Source of the DNA: JACCTU01 sp963700495
GTDB lineage: Bacteria; Actinomycetota; Thermoleophilia; Gaiellales; Gaiellaceae
Direction: 5' to 3'
Length of the DNA stretch: 64,000 nucleotides
Assembly: GCA_963700495.1 (NCBI GenBank)
Contig: CAVOXT010000001.1
Coordinates: 1,116,001 to 1,180,000 of the forward strand
In this document: piece after piece, positions 52,960 to 60,883 of the stretch
Layout of the letters: each line of letters starts with the position of its first letter
Numbering within the stretch: the stretch's first letter is position 1
Notes under the pieces: model-generated
Databases searched by the model: none
What the model saw: the letters and a program-made list of their open reading frames with translations, nothing else
What the model was told of the DNA's origin: nothing
Made by a program: the position numbers and the translations under genes

Positions 52960-53534
52960 GGATCTCCGTAGAGGTGGTAGCCGTTCGACTCCCAGAACCC
53001 CGGCTCCTCCGTGGCGGCCAGGCGAAGCCCGCGCACCCACTTGGCGCTCTTCCAGAAGTAGAGGTGGGGGACGAGCAGGCGGGCGGGGCCGCCGTGCTCG
53101 GGGTCGAGCGGCTCTTCGTCGTAGCGGAACGCGACCCATGCCGTGCCGCCGGTGAGGTCCTCGAGCGGAAGGTTCGTCGTGTAGCCGCCGTCGCAGTAGG
53201 CGACCGCGTACTCGGCGCTGGTCTCGATCCCGTCCAGCAGCGTGTCGAGCGAGACGCCCTCCCAGACCGTGTCGAGCTTCGTCCACTTCGTCACGCAGTG
53301 GATGTCGACCGTGATCGTCTCGGTCGGGAGAGCGACGAACTCGTCCCACGTCCAGCGGCGGAGCTCGTCGACCTCGCCGACGATCGTGAAGTCCCACTCG
53401 GCGATCGATGTTCGCGGCGTCGGCCCGGCTGACAGCACGGGGAAGTCGTCGGTCACGTACTGCCCCGGCGGAACACGGTCGGGCGGTCCGTCGCGGCGCC
53501 TGCCTCTGAACCCCCGCGAGATGATCGGCGGCAT
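52929..53534 (-). CDS. Sulfite-oxidase-like molybdopterin oxidoreductase
   Basis: A 201-residue protein of the oxidoreductase molybdopterin-binding fold (YedY/sulfite oxidase family) without heme or dimerisation domains. The N-terminus PPIISRGFRGRR leads into RVPPGQYVTDDFPVLSAGPT; the Mo-ligand Cys is in DIHCVTKWTKLDTVW; RLLVPHLYFWKSAKWVRGL is the conserved C-terminal part. No Tat signal is visible, so it appears cytoplasmic. ATG 53534 is preferred to ATG 53570. The gene is first in a three-gene set with the reductase and the DUF6510-like protein. Confidence 0.88.
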   Translation of the reverse strand: MPPIISRGFRGRRRDGPPDRVPPGQYVTDDFPVLSAGPTPRTSIAEWDFTIVGEVDELRRWTWDEFVALPTETITVDIHCVTKWTKLDTVWEGVSLDTLLDGIETSAEYAVAYCDGGYTTNLPLEDLTGGTAWVAFRYDEEPLDPEHGGPARLLVPHLYFWKSAKWVRGLRLAATEEPGFWESNGYHLYGDPWLEQRYWGD

Positions 53535-53647
53535 CCCGGACAGGGTCGCGCACCCGGGGCGGCGTGACAAGCGGGTTGCGGCACTTCAACCCGGTGTGGA
53601 CATTTGTGATACCAAAGGTGCCCTACCGCGTCGAGCGGTCGGTCGTA

Positions 53648-53703
53648 GGGAGTCGGGGGGCCTGAACATCCCGGCCGCAGGGAGAGTTCATCCTCCCGAC
53701 TCC
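53648..53703. terminator. Long stem-loop between hutF and the molybdoenzyme cluster
   Basis: GGGAGTCGGGGGG near 53648-53660 pairs with CCTCCCGACTCC at 53692-53703 with one mismatch. A smaller pairing sits inside the loop. On the minus strand it follows the hutF stop (53719) and could terminate it. The adjoining 53571-53640 stretch should hold the promoter of the molybdoenzyme cluster, but no clear elements are seen. Confidence 0.5.
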
Positions 53704-53718
53704 TTTGGCCGTCGGGCG

Positions 53719-54744
53719 TCAGGCGAAGGCGTCCGCCGACGAGCCGAAGACGAGTGCGGCGACCACGTCGCCCTCGCCGACTCCCTCGAGCGCGGGGTGG
53801 CTGAGGTCCACGTCGATCTCCGGCCACGCCTCGAGCCCGAGGGCCGCGGCGCCCTCCGACGTGCCGATGCGCATGAGCTCGTCGACCGGGAGGACGTTGC
53901 GGCGACCGCTCTGGCGCCTCGCGATCCCCTCCAGCTCGCGCAGCTCCTCGAGCGGGTCGATGCGGACATTCGAGTCGGAGCCGATGCAGATCCGGATCCC
54001 GCGCGCCAGCAGCCGCTCGACCGGAAGGAAGCCGTCCCCGAGGTTCGCCTCCGTCGTCAGGCACGCGCAGACCCGCGAGCCGTGCTGCGCGAGCAGGTCG
54101 AGCTCGTCGCCGTTCGCGTGCGTCGCGTGGATGATCGTCGTGCGCGCTCCGAGGCAGCCGGTGCGCGCGAGCAACTCGATCGGCCGCACGCCGTGCTCCG
54201 CGAGGCACTCCTCGACCTCGCGCGGCTGCTCGTCGGCGTGGACGTGCAGCGGTAGGCCCTCCCGGCCGGCGTAGCGACCGAGTTCCTCGAGCCAGTCCGC
54301 CGGGCACGCGCGCACGGAGTGGGGCGCGACGCCGACGCGCAGCCCGGAGGCCCGCAGCTCCTCGAGCCCGCCCAGGTAGTCGGCGACGGACGCCTGCCGG
54401 AAGCGGTCGATCCCGCCGCGCGCGTACGCGACGTACAGCAGAACGAGCTCGACGCCCGCCTCCTCGGCGGCTTCGGCTGCCGCGTGCGCCTCGGGCAGGC
54501 CGAGGTAGTGGAACTCGCCGACGGCCGTGTACCCGGCCCGCCGCAGCTCGCGGTAGACGCGTGCGTAGGACTCGCGGACGAGCTCCGGCGTCTGCCGGTC
54601 GGCCTCGGCCAGCATCAGCTCGCGCCAAGCCCAGAAGTCGCCGCCCTCGGTGCGCCCCCGCAGGGAGCGCTGGAAGGCGTGCGAATGCGCGTCGACGAAA
54701 CCGGGGAGCCGCACGGCGGGGTCTATCCTCCCCGAAATGGCCAC
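53719..54744 (-). CDS. hutF: Formimidoylglutamate deiminase-like amidohydrolase
   Basis: Zinc amidohydrolase of about 341 residues, closest to HutF, which deiminates N-formimino-glutamate in histidine degradation. Metal and catalytic motifs: LPGFVDAHSHAFQRSLRGRT, FWAWRELMLAEADRQTPEL, VGEFHYLGLP, LHVHADEQPREVEECL, HATHANGDELDLL and IGSDSNVRIDPLEELREL. The usual N-terminal beta-sandwich segment of about 50-60 residues is missing; the gene begins at GTG 54744, overlapping the divergent pgsA start by 8 bp. No other hut gene is in the window. Confidence 0.82.
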   Translation of the reverse strand: MAISGRIDPAVRLPGFVDAHSHAFQRSLRGRTEGGDFWAWRELMLAEADRQTPELVRESYARVYRELRRAGYTAVGEFHYLGLPEAHAAAEAAEEAGVELVLLYVAYARGGIDRFRQASVADYLGGLEELRASGLRVGVAPHSVRACPADWLEELGRYAGREGLPLHVHADEQPREVEECLAEHGVRPIELLARTGCLGARTTIIHATHANGDELDLLAQHGSRVCACLTTEANLGDGFLPVERLLARGIRICIGSDSNVRIDPLEELRELEGIARRQSGRRNVLPVDELMRIGTSEGAAALGLEAWPEIDVDLSHPALEGVGEGDVVAALVFGSSADAFA

Positions 54745-55288
54745 GCGCGCCGTCCCTCGCACGCTGGCGCAGCTGCCGAACGCGCTCACGATCCTGCGGC
54801 TCGCGCTGATCCCTGTCTTCGTCGTGCTGGTGGTCGACTCCGACAACGGCTACAGCTGGCCGGCTGCGCTCGTCTTCGCGGCTGCCGGGATCACCGATCA
54901 GATCGACGGCTTCCTGGCCCGCCGGTGGCATGTGGAGTCGCAGTTCGGCAAGGTCGCCGATCCGCTCGCCGACCGCCTGATGATCGACGCCGCGGTGCTG
55001 CTCCTCTGGCTCGAGGACAGGCTTCCCCTGGCCGCCGTCGCGGTGATCGTGGCCCGCGATATCCTGCTGGTCGGGGGATACAAGCTCGTGGTGCCGAGGG
55101 GGTACGAGTTCGAGGTCAACTTCCTCGGAAAGCTGGCCACGTGGGTGCTGTACGCGTCGCTCGGGCTGACGATGGTGACGCATGAGGGAACCGCCTGGCC
55201 GCTCTGGCTGTTCTGGCTCGGCGTCGCGCTCGCAGTCGTCGCGGCGGCTCAATACGTGCTGAAAGCACGGCGGGAGGTGAGAACGTGA
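54737..55288 (+). CDS. pgsA: CDP-alcohol phosphatidyltransferase (PgsA-like)
   Basis: An integral membrane enzyme of 183 residues that joins CDP-diacylglycerol with glycerol-3-phosphate or a related alcohol. The catalytic signature DG-x2-AR-x8-G-x3-D-x3-D is complete in IDGFLARRWHVESQFGKVAD followed by PLADR. The N-terminal RTLAQLPNALTILRLALIPV is the usual start of PgsA. The ATG at 54737 is chosen because the upstream extension lies in hutF. Its stop overlaps the next ATG. Phosphatidylglycerophosphate synthase is the most likely role; cardiolipin synthase of the same fold cannot be excluded. Confidence 0.9.
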   Translation: MATRAVPRTLAQLPNALTILRLALIPVFVVLVVDSDNGYSWPAALVFAAAGITDQIDGFLARRWHVESQFGKVADPLADRLMIDAAVLLLWLEDRLPLAAVAVIVARDILLVGGYKLVVPRGYEFEVNFLGKLATWVLYASLGLTMVTHEGTAWPLWLFWLGVALAVVAAAQYVLKARREVRT

Positions 55289-57795
55289 GGGCGATCGTGA
55301 TGGCCGGGGGCGAGGGGACGCGCCTGCGCCCGCTCACCTCGAACCAGCCGAAACCGATGGTGCCGATCGTCGGCAAGCCGTGCATGGAGCACATCCTCGA
55401 GCTGCTGAAAGTGCACGGGCTCGAAGACGTGACCGTGACCGTCGCATTCCTGCCGCAGGCGATCCGCTCGTACTTCGGCGACGGAGAGTCGCTCGGGCTC
55501 AAGGTTTCGTACTCGGTCGAGGAGACGCCGCTCGGGACGGCGGGGTCGGTGCGGCTCGCGACCAGGCGGCTCGAAGAGCCGGTGCTCGTGATCTCCGGAG
55601 ACGCGCTCTGCGATGTCGACTTGACGCAGATGATCGAGGCGCACGAGCAGAAGAGCGCCGCGGTCACAATCGGCCTCAAGTCCGTCGACAACCCGCTCGA
55701 GTTCGGGATCGTCGTGACGGACGAGGACGGCCGGATCGAGCGCTTCCTCGAGAAGCCCTCGTGGGGCCAGGTTTTCTCCGACACGATCAACACGGGGATC
55801 TACGTGCTCGACCCCGAGGTGCTGACGCACGTCCCCGACGACCGCCCGTTCGACTTCTCGAAGGAGCTCTTCCCGCTGTTGCTCGAGATGGGGCGGCCGC
55901 TGTACGGCCACGTCTTCGAGGGCTACTGGCAGGACATCGGGGACCTCGACCAGTACCGGCAGGCGAACTTCGACGCGCTCGACGAACGGGTCCGCCTCAA
56001 CGTGCCCGGAATTCGCCTGCGTGGCAACACGTGGATCGGTGAGGGCGTCGACCTGCACGACCTCGGCGCGGTCGAGGGGCCGGCGTTCATCGGCAACTAC
56101 TGCCGCATCGCGCCGAAGGCCAAGGTCGGCCCGTACTCGGTCCTGAGCGCGAGCGTGACCCTGCAGGAGAACGCGCGCACGACGCGCAGCGTGATCGACT
56201 CGGGCACGCATATCGGACGCGCGTCGCACATCGAAGGCGCAGTCGTCGGACGTTCGTGTGACATCCGGTCACACGTGCGCATCGGCGAAGGGGTCGCCGT
56301 CGGCGACGAGGTGACCGTCGGCGACGAGAGCGTGCTGCAGCCCGGCGTCCGGATCTACCCGTACAAGGAGATCGAGTCGGGCGCGGTGATCCACGAGAGC
56401 CTGATCTGGGAGTCGCGGGTGTCGTCGCGGCTGTTCGACCAGTGGGGTGTGTCCGGCCGCGTCAACGTCGACCTGACGCCCGAGACGGCCGTCCGGCTCG
56501 CGACCGCACTCGGCACGGCGCTCAAGAAGGGCTCACGCGTGGTCGCGAGCCGGGACTCGGCGCGGGCCTGCAGGATGATCAAACGCGCCGTGATCACCGG
56601 GCTCACCGCGGCCGGGATCAACGTCGCCGACCTCCGCGTCCTCCCGGCCGCGGTCAACCGGCACATGCTCAAGATGGAGGGTTACGACGCGGGCGTGCAC
56701 GTGACGACGCACCCGACCGACCCCGAGGTCGTCCGAATTCAGTTCCACGAGCCGCCGGGCATCTCGCTCACGCCGGGGCTCCAGAAGGAGATCGAGAAGC
56801 ACTTCACGCGCGGGGAGCTCCGGCGTGCCGGGTTCAACGAGGTCGGCGAGATCACGTACCCGGCCCGCGTGCGCGACACCTACGCACACGACCTGCTCGC
56901 GACGCTCGACGTCGAGGCGATCAAGGCGCGCGATTTCCGAATCGTGGTGGACTACGGCTATTCCGCGGCGTCATACGTGCTTCCGCTCGTGCTTGGGCCT
57001 CTCGGTGTGGAGGCCGTTGCGGCGCACGCGTTCATCACGGACCGTGACGAGGCGCAGGCCGACATCCCGGAACTCGTCGAACAGACGAAGCGGCTCGTCG
57101 CGGCCCTCGGCGCGGACCTCGGCGTCGTCTTCGACCGCGCGGCCGAGCGGCTGCACCTGATCGACGAGCAGGCGCATGCGATCCCACTCGACCGGGCCCT
57201 GCTTCTGTTCATCCAGCTGCTCGGCTCCAACGGTAGGCGTGGGAAGCTCGCCTTCCCGGTCACGGCCACGAACCGGATCGAGGAGCTCCTCATGGGGAGC
57301 GGGCTGGAGATCGTCCGCACGCCCGCCTCGCTCGCCGAGTTGACCAAGACCGCCTCGGGGGACGACTTCATCTTCGCGGGCGCGGTCGGGGGCGGCTACG
57401 TCTTCCCTGAGTTCCTCCCAGGCTACGACGCGGTCGCCAGCCTCGCCAAGCTGCTCGAGCTGCTCGCGCCGGTCGATCGGCCGCTCTCGGAGCTCGTCGC
57501 CTCGCTGCCGGAGTCGCCGCTGGTGCACGAGCGCATCCACTGCCCGTGGGCGCTCAAGGGAACGGTCATGCGGGTACTCCACGAGCGGCTCGAGGGGCGG
57601 GAGGTCGACGTCACCGACGGGATCAAGGTCTTCGACGAGCGCGGCTGGGCGCAGGTCCTGCCGGATGCCGACGAGCCGGTCGTGCACCTCTACGCGGAGG
57701 GCCGGAACGAGGAGGAGTCGCGGGAGCTCGAGGACGAGCTCCGGACGATCGTCGAGGAGATCCTCGCTTCGGAGGAGTCCGCCGTCGGCGCCTGA
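55285..57795 (+). CDS. Mannose-1-P guanylyltransferase / phosphomannomutase-like fusion
   Basis: An 836-residue fusion. Residues 1-235 form the nucleotidyltransferase (VMAGGEGTRLRPLTSNQPKP, then ISGDALCDVDLTQM), 250-370 a left-handed beta-helix of hexapeptide repeats (IGEGVAVGDEVTVGDESVLQ), and 385-830 a phosphohexomutase fold. The mutase half lacks its key residues: the phosphoserine loop reads VHVTTHPTDPEVV with no Ser, and the DGDGDR metal loop is replaced by VVFDRAAERLHL. It can probably make NDP-mannose or NDP-glucose but not act as a mutase. The ATG overlaps pgsA. It is followed by the rsiG-like gene. Confidence 0.88.
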   Translation: MRAIVMAGGEGTRLRPLTSNQPKPMVPIVGKPCMEHILELLKVHGLEDVTVTVAFLPQAIRSYFGDGESLGLKVSYSVEETPLGTAGSVRLATRRLEEPVLVISGDALCDVDLTQMIEAHEQKSAAVTIGLKSVDNPLEFGIVVTDEDGRIERFLEKPSWGQVFSDTINTGIYVLDPEVLTHVPDDRPFDFSKELFPLLLEMGRPLYGHVFEGYWQDIGDLDQYRQANFDALDERVRLNVPGIRLRGNTWIGEGVDLHDLGAVEGPAFIGNYCRIAPKAKVGPYSVLSASVTLQENARTTRSVIDSGTHIGRASHIEGAVVGRSCDIRSHVRIGEGVAVGDEVTVGDESVLQPGVRIYPYKEIESGAVIHESLIWESRVSSRLFDQWGVSGRVNVDLTPETAVRLATALGTALKKGSRVVASRDSARACRMIKRAVITGLTAAGINVADLRVLPAAVNRHMLKMEGYDAGVHVTTHPTDPEVVRIQFHEPPGISLTPGLQKEIEKHFTRGELRRAGFNEVGEITYPARVRDTYAHDLLATLDVEAIKARDFRIVVDYGYSAASYVLPLVLGPLGVEAVAAHAFITDRDEAQADIPELVEQTKRLVAALGADLGVVFDRAAERLHLIDEQAHAIPLDRALLLFIQLLGSNGRRGKLAFPVTATNRIEELLMGSGLEIVRTPASLAELTKTASGDDFIFAGAVGGGYVFPEFLPGYDAVASLAKLLELLAPVDRPLSELVASLPESPLVHERIHCPWALKGTVMRVLHERLEGREVDVTDGIKVFDERGWAQVLPDADEPVVHLYAEGRNEEESRELEDELRTIVEEILASEESAVGA

Positions 57796-57842
57796 ACTAA
57801 AGTCTCAAGTTCAGGTTGACCCCTGGAGAAGGGACTGCTGAA

Positions 57843-58109
57843 ATGAGCTCCATGGAACCGCTGCCGGATCTCGCCTCGCTCTCGGACGACGAGCTCAAGA
57901 AGGTGATCGAGCAGCTCGAGCAAGAGGAGAGCGACATCTCGTACAGACGCCGCCTGATCCAGGGGCGGATCGACATCCTCCGCGCCGAACGGACGGCGAG
58001 GCTGCGGAAGTCGGTCGGGGCGGGGGACGCCGACCTGGCCGACGTCGACACCCTCACCGACATCCTGTCGCAGAAGGGTTCGCCGTCCACCAAGGACCCG
58101 GCCGCTTGA
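57843..58109 (+). CDS. rsiG: RsiG-like c-di-GMP-binding anti-sigma factor (single motif)
   Basis: An 88-residue acidic, mostly helical protein. Residues 29-44 read ESDISYRRRLIQGRID, an exact fit to E-x3-S-x2-R-x3-Q-x3-D (Glu29, Ser33, Arg36, Gln40, Asp44), the c-di-GMP-binding signature of RsiG, which in Streptomyces holds the sporulation sigma factor WhiG inactive. Streptomyces RsiG carries two such helices in one chain; only one is present here, as in the homodimeric Rubrobacter form. LASLSDDELKKVIEQLEQEE precedes it and completes the helix. ATG 57843 follows GGAGAAGGG. The gene overlaps the FHA gene by TTGA. No WhiG-like sigma gene is visible here. Confidence 0.85.
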   Translation: MSSMEPLPDLASLSDDELKKVIEQLEQEESDISYRRRLIQGRIDILRAERTARLRKSVGAGDADLADVDTLTDILSQKGSPSTKDPAA

Positions 58110-58564
58110 GTCACAGCTACTGCCCTGAGTGCGGCTTTCAGAATCCCGAAGCCGCGAACTACTGCGCGCGCTGCGGCGCGCATCTCGTGCGGCCGGAGGA
58201 GGCCGAGACGACGATGACCTTCACACCCGACGAGTCCGAGGAGGAGGGTCTCGGGCTGCCGGAGGGGATCGACGGGCCCGCGTTGATCGTCCGGTCCGGC
58301 GGCGGCAGGGCGGGGGAGACGTTCGCCCTCGAGCACGAGCGGACCAGCGTGGGCCGCTCGCCCGACTGCGAGATCTTCCTCGACGACGTGACGGTCTCCC
58401 GCCGGCACGCCGTGATCGCGAGGAGCGGGGACGCGTTCCGAATCGAGGACGAGGGCAGCCTCAACGGCACCTTCGTGAACAAGAAGCGCGTCGAGTCGGC
58501 CGAGCTCGAGGACGGCGACGAGCTCCAGATCGGCAAGTACCGGATGACGTACCTCTCACGATGA
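58106..58564 (+). CDS. GarA-like FHA protein with N-terminal zinc ribbon
   Basis: A 152-residue protein. Residues 5-25 are a zinc ribbon (CPECGFQNPEAANYCARCG). Residues 34-39 are ETTMTF, matching the ETTxxF phospho-acceptor segment that PknB/PknG modify in mycobacterial GarA, and an acidic linker follows. The FHA domain (about 75-150) has TSVGRSPDCEIFLDDVTVSR, RHAVI and SLNGTFVNKKRV, with the phosphothreonine-binding Arg, Ser, His and Asn in place. GarA controls glutamate/2-oxoglutarate metabolism by binding enzymes unless its own Thr is phosphorylated. The zinc ribbon is an addition relative to mycobacterial GarA. The TTG start overlaps the rsiG-like stop. Confidence 0.87.
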   Translation: MSHSYCPECGFQNPEAANYCARCGAHLVRPEEAETTMTFTPDESEEEGLGLPEGIDGPALIVRSGGGRAGETFALEHERTSVGRSPDCEIFLDDVTVSRRHAVIARSGDAFRIEDEGSLNGTFVNKKRVESAELEDGDELQIGKYRMTYLSR

Positions 58565-59253
58565 GCGCGACCGAGATGCCGGCACGCGAGCGCGCCCTGC
58601 TGACGATCGGTGCCGTCTGCGCTCGGCTCAAGGACGAGTTCCCCGACATCTCGATCTCCAAGATCCGCTACCTCGAGGACCAGGGGCTGCTCACGCCGCG
58701 CCGGACGCGCGGCGGCTATCGGCTCTTCGACGAGGACGACGTCGAGCGGTTGCGCCGGATTCTCGAGCTGCAGCGGGACGAGTTTCTGCCGCTTCGCGTG
58801 ATTCGTCAGGAGCTTGCGACGCCGTCCGGCAAGGAGCGCAAGCGAAAGCGGACGGCCGGCCTGGAGGAGCGCGAGGACGAGCTCGATCTCGACGAGCTCT
58901 GCGAGCGCGCCGGGGTCACGCGCGAGCTCGCGCAGGAGCTGGAGGAGTTCGGACTACTGGCGCCGCGCGTCGAGAACCACAGGAAGCGCTACGCGGAGAC
59001 CGACGCCGAGATCGCCGCGGCGTGCGGCCGGCTCGCGCAGTACGGCATCAGCGCACGCCACCTGCGGACGTTCCGCACAGCGGCCGACCGCGAGGCGAGC
59101 CTGCTCGAAGCGGTCGTCGCACCGGCGCTGCGCGGCCGGAACGCCGAGCGGCGCGCGGAGGGCCTGCGTGAGCTCGCGGCGCTCGGTGCTGCCGCACAGG
59201 ATCTCGCGCAGCTCCTCTTCTGGCGTGATCTGAAAGAGTTCGCCTCGCGCTGA
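58561..59253 (+). CDS. FtsR-like MerR-family regulator
   Basis: A 230-residue transcription factor. The N-terminal MerR-type winged helix has LTIGAVCARLKDEFPDISIS, then KIRYLEDQGLLTPRRTRGGY, the typical DNA-recognition wing. A second, degenerate MerR-like helix-turn-helix follows at about 105-150 (DELCERAGVTRELAQELEEF, then GLLAPR), and a helical C-terminus. This double arrangement and the position after a GarA gene match mycobacterial Rv1828 and corynebacterial FtsR, an activator of ftsZ. The ATG overlaps the FHA gene; its stop overlaps apt. Confidence 0.88.
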   Translation: MSATEMPARERALLTIGAVCARLKDEFPDISISKIRYLEDQGLLTPRRTRGGYRLFDEDDVERLRRILELQRDEFLPLRVIRQELATPSGKERKRKRTAGLEEREDELDLDELCERAGVTRELAQELEEFGLLAPRVENHRKRYAETDAEIAAACGRLAQYGISARHLRTFRTAADREASLLEAVVAPALRGRNAERRAEGLRELAALGAAAQDLAQLLFWRDLKEFASR

Positions 59254-59774
59254 TGGCGGCAATCGACCTCAGGTCACGGATCCGCGAGGTGCCCGACTGG
59301 CCCGAGCCGGGCGTCGGCTTCAAGGACATCTCGCCGCTCCTCCGCGACCCGGCGGCGCTCGACCAGGCGATCTGCGAGCTCGCCGACTGGACGCGCGGGC
59401 AGGAGCCCGACCTCGTCCTCGGCGCCGAGGCGCGCGGGTTCTGGCTCGGTGCCGCGGTCGCGTGGAAGACCGGCTGCGGGTTCATCCCGGCGCGCCGGCC
59501 TGGGAAGCTCCCGCCGGAGACCGTGAGCGCGACCTACGCCCTCGAGTACGGGCAGAACTCGCTCGAGCTGAACGCCGACGCGATCGGCGACGGCGCGCGC
59601 GTGGTGATCCACGACGACGTGCTCGCGACGGGCGGGACGGTCGAGGCGATCGCGGGACTGGTCGAGCAGCTCGGGGGCGAGGTCGTCGGCGTCTGCTTCA
59701 TCATCGACCTGACGTTCCTGGGCGGCCGGGAGAGGCTCGCGAAGTACCCGCTGTTCTCGCTGATCGAGTACTGA
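59253..59774 (+). CDS. apt: Adenine phosphoribosyltransferase
   Basis: Purine-salvage enzyme forming AMP from adenine and PRPP, 173 residues, intact. Motifs: IREVPDWPEPGVGFKDISPL (N-terminus), LGAEARGFWLGAAVA, FIPARRPGKLP and the PRPP loop VVIHDDVLATGGTVEA. The ATG at 59253 overlaps the stop of the MerR gene, so it is the last gene of the run starting with pgsA. Confidence 0.95.
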   Translation: MAAIDLRSRIREVPDWPEPGVGFKDISPLLRDPAALDQAICELADWTRGQEPDLVLGAEARGFWLGAAVAWKTGCGFIPARRPGKLPPETVSATYALEYGQNSLELNADAIGDGARVVIHDDVLATGGTVEAIAGLVEQLGGEVVGVCFIIDLTFLGGRERLAKYPLFSLIEY

Positions 59775-59825
59775 GAACGCGCTGTCAGGTTTCGCGTCCG
59801 GTCCGCCGATAAGAATGGTGGACCG

Positions 59826-60416
59826 TTGTACGACGCGTTGACCAGCCGGTACGCCTTCTCGTGCCCGGTGCGGGGCGAGACGTCGGTGACGCTGTCCTCG
59901 TTCCGCTCGCTGGAGGCACTGCCCGGCAGCGCGCACCCGGCCGTCTACCGCGTCACGTTCGCGTGCCCGTGCGGGGGCGAGCATCCTGGTCTCGTCACGC
60001 ACGACGAGCTCGACTGGGCGCCGCTCGGATTCGGGGGCGAGCGCTTCTTCAACCTGATGACGGCGCGGCTCGAGGACGTCTCGGTCGAGCTCAGCGACCT
60101 GGCCGCGCGCCGGATCCAGGCGGGGGAGTGGCCGTGGACGTTCTTCTGCCTCCCCGAGGAGCGGCCGCGGCCGGTGTTCCCGTCGTCGTTCTTCCTGATC
60201 GCCGCCTCGGCCGATGCCGTCGGCCTCGCCGTGCGCTGTCCGGCCTGCTCGCGCACCTCGGTGAACCTCGTCACCCACAGCCATGTCGATCTGCCGTTCC
60301 ACAACGACCCCGAGGTGGGGGTGGTGCGGCACGCCTTCTGGGAGGAGCCGCTCGTCGAGGAGTTCCGCTCTTTCCTCGAGTCGCGCGACTTCGACGCCCG
60401 GCGCCTGCACCTATAG
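59826..60416 (+). CDS. Conserved hypothetical protein with Cys motifs
   Basis: A 196-residue protein from TTG 59826. Possible metal sites are ACPCGGEH near residue 45 and RCPACSRTS near 138, each a Cys-x-Cys or Cys-x2-Cys pair with nearby His, suggesting one zinc site built from both halves. Other notable segments are LDWAPLGFGGERFFNLMTAR and WPWTFFCLPEERPRPVFPSS. It looks cytoplasmic. I do not recognise a named family. Confidence 0.7.
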   Translation: MYDALTSRYAFSCPVRGETSVTLSSFRSLEALPGSAHPAVYRVTFACPCGGEHPGLVTHDELDWAPLGFGGERFFNLMTARLEDVSVELSDLAARRIQAGEWPWTFFCLPEERPRPVFPSSFFLIAASADAVGLAVRCPACSRTSVNLVTHSHVDLPFHNDPEVGVVRHAFWEEPLVEEFRSFLESRDFDARRLHL

Positions 60417-60466
60417 ACCCGGGCAAGGGATGGTGGGGGAGCCTCTACCTAGCCGATAGGTGGGGT

Positions 60467-60670
60467 GTGACCGCAATAGAGCCGCCGCCCCCCGCCCGTG
60501 GGGCAGACCTCCTGATAGAGCACTGCGCGGCCCTCGATACGAGTTGCAGCCGCCTGTCGGCCAACGAGCGCCTCGAGCGCATGGTCGGGGGCTCCCTCGC
60601 CCGCCTGCTTGTGGGCGCCCTCCAGGGCCCGCGCGGGGCCCGGCGCGACGACCTCGACCCAGAGGGCTAA
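60467..60670 (+). CDS. Hypothetical small protein (67 aa)
   Basis: GTG 60467 follows GATAGGTGGGGT and opens 67 codons to TAA 60670. The N-terminus VTAIEPPPPARGADLLIEHC is followed by a helical part SANERLERMVGGSLARLLVG and an acidic/basic tail. Third-position GC is high and the helix is amphipathic, so it is probably real. No family is recognised. It overlaps the end of the opposing small membrane gene by four bases. Confidence 0.5.
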   Translation: MTAIEPPPPARGADLLIEHCAALDTSCSRLSANERLERMVGGSLARLLVGALQGPRGARRDDLDPEG

Positions 60671-60867
60671 GTGCCCCGGCGAGGCCTGTCCTCGCCGAAG
60701 ATCCGCACGAAGAAGAAGATGCCGAAGCCGGCGAGGGCGGCGAAGATGAAGGCCGTCCCCTTGGAGACGCCGACCGCCAGCATCCCGAGCCAGAGATAGA
60801 GGAAGAAGACGAGGGCCCAGATGAAGCTCGAGACGCCCTTGTCGATGCTCGGTGCGCGGAGGTGCAT
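60667..60867 (-). CDS. Small membrane protein (66 aa)
   Basis: A 66-residue protein with two membrane helices, SSFIWALVFFLYLWLGMLAV and GTAFIFAALAGFGIFFFVRI, a short loop containing SKG, and a charged tail GEDRPRRGT. The ATG at 60867 is the only start. I do not recognise a family; the composition is convincing for a membrane protein. The stop (60667-60669) overlaps the TAA of the converging small gene. Confidence 0.75.
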   Translation of the reverse strand: MHLRAPSIDKGVSSFIWALVFFLYLWLGMLAVGVSKGTAFIFAALAGFGIFFFVRIFGEDRPRRGT

Positions 60868-60883
60868 GCGAGAGAGATCCTAG

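Noticed and set aside
60420..60670. GC-rich region considered as a possible RNase P or other structured RNA
   Set aside because: No conserved RNase P, tmRNA or SRP RNA motif is present, and a plausible 67-aa reading frame accounts for it.
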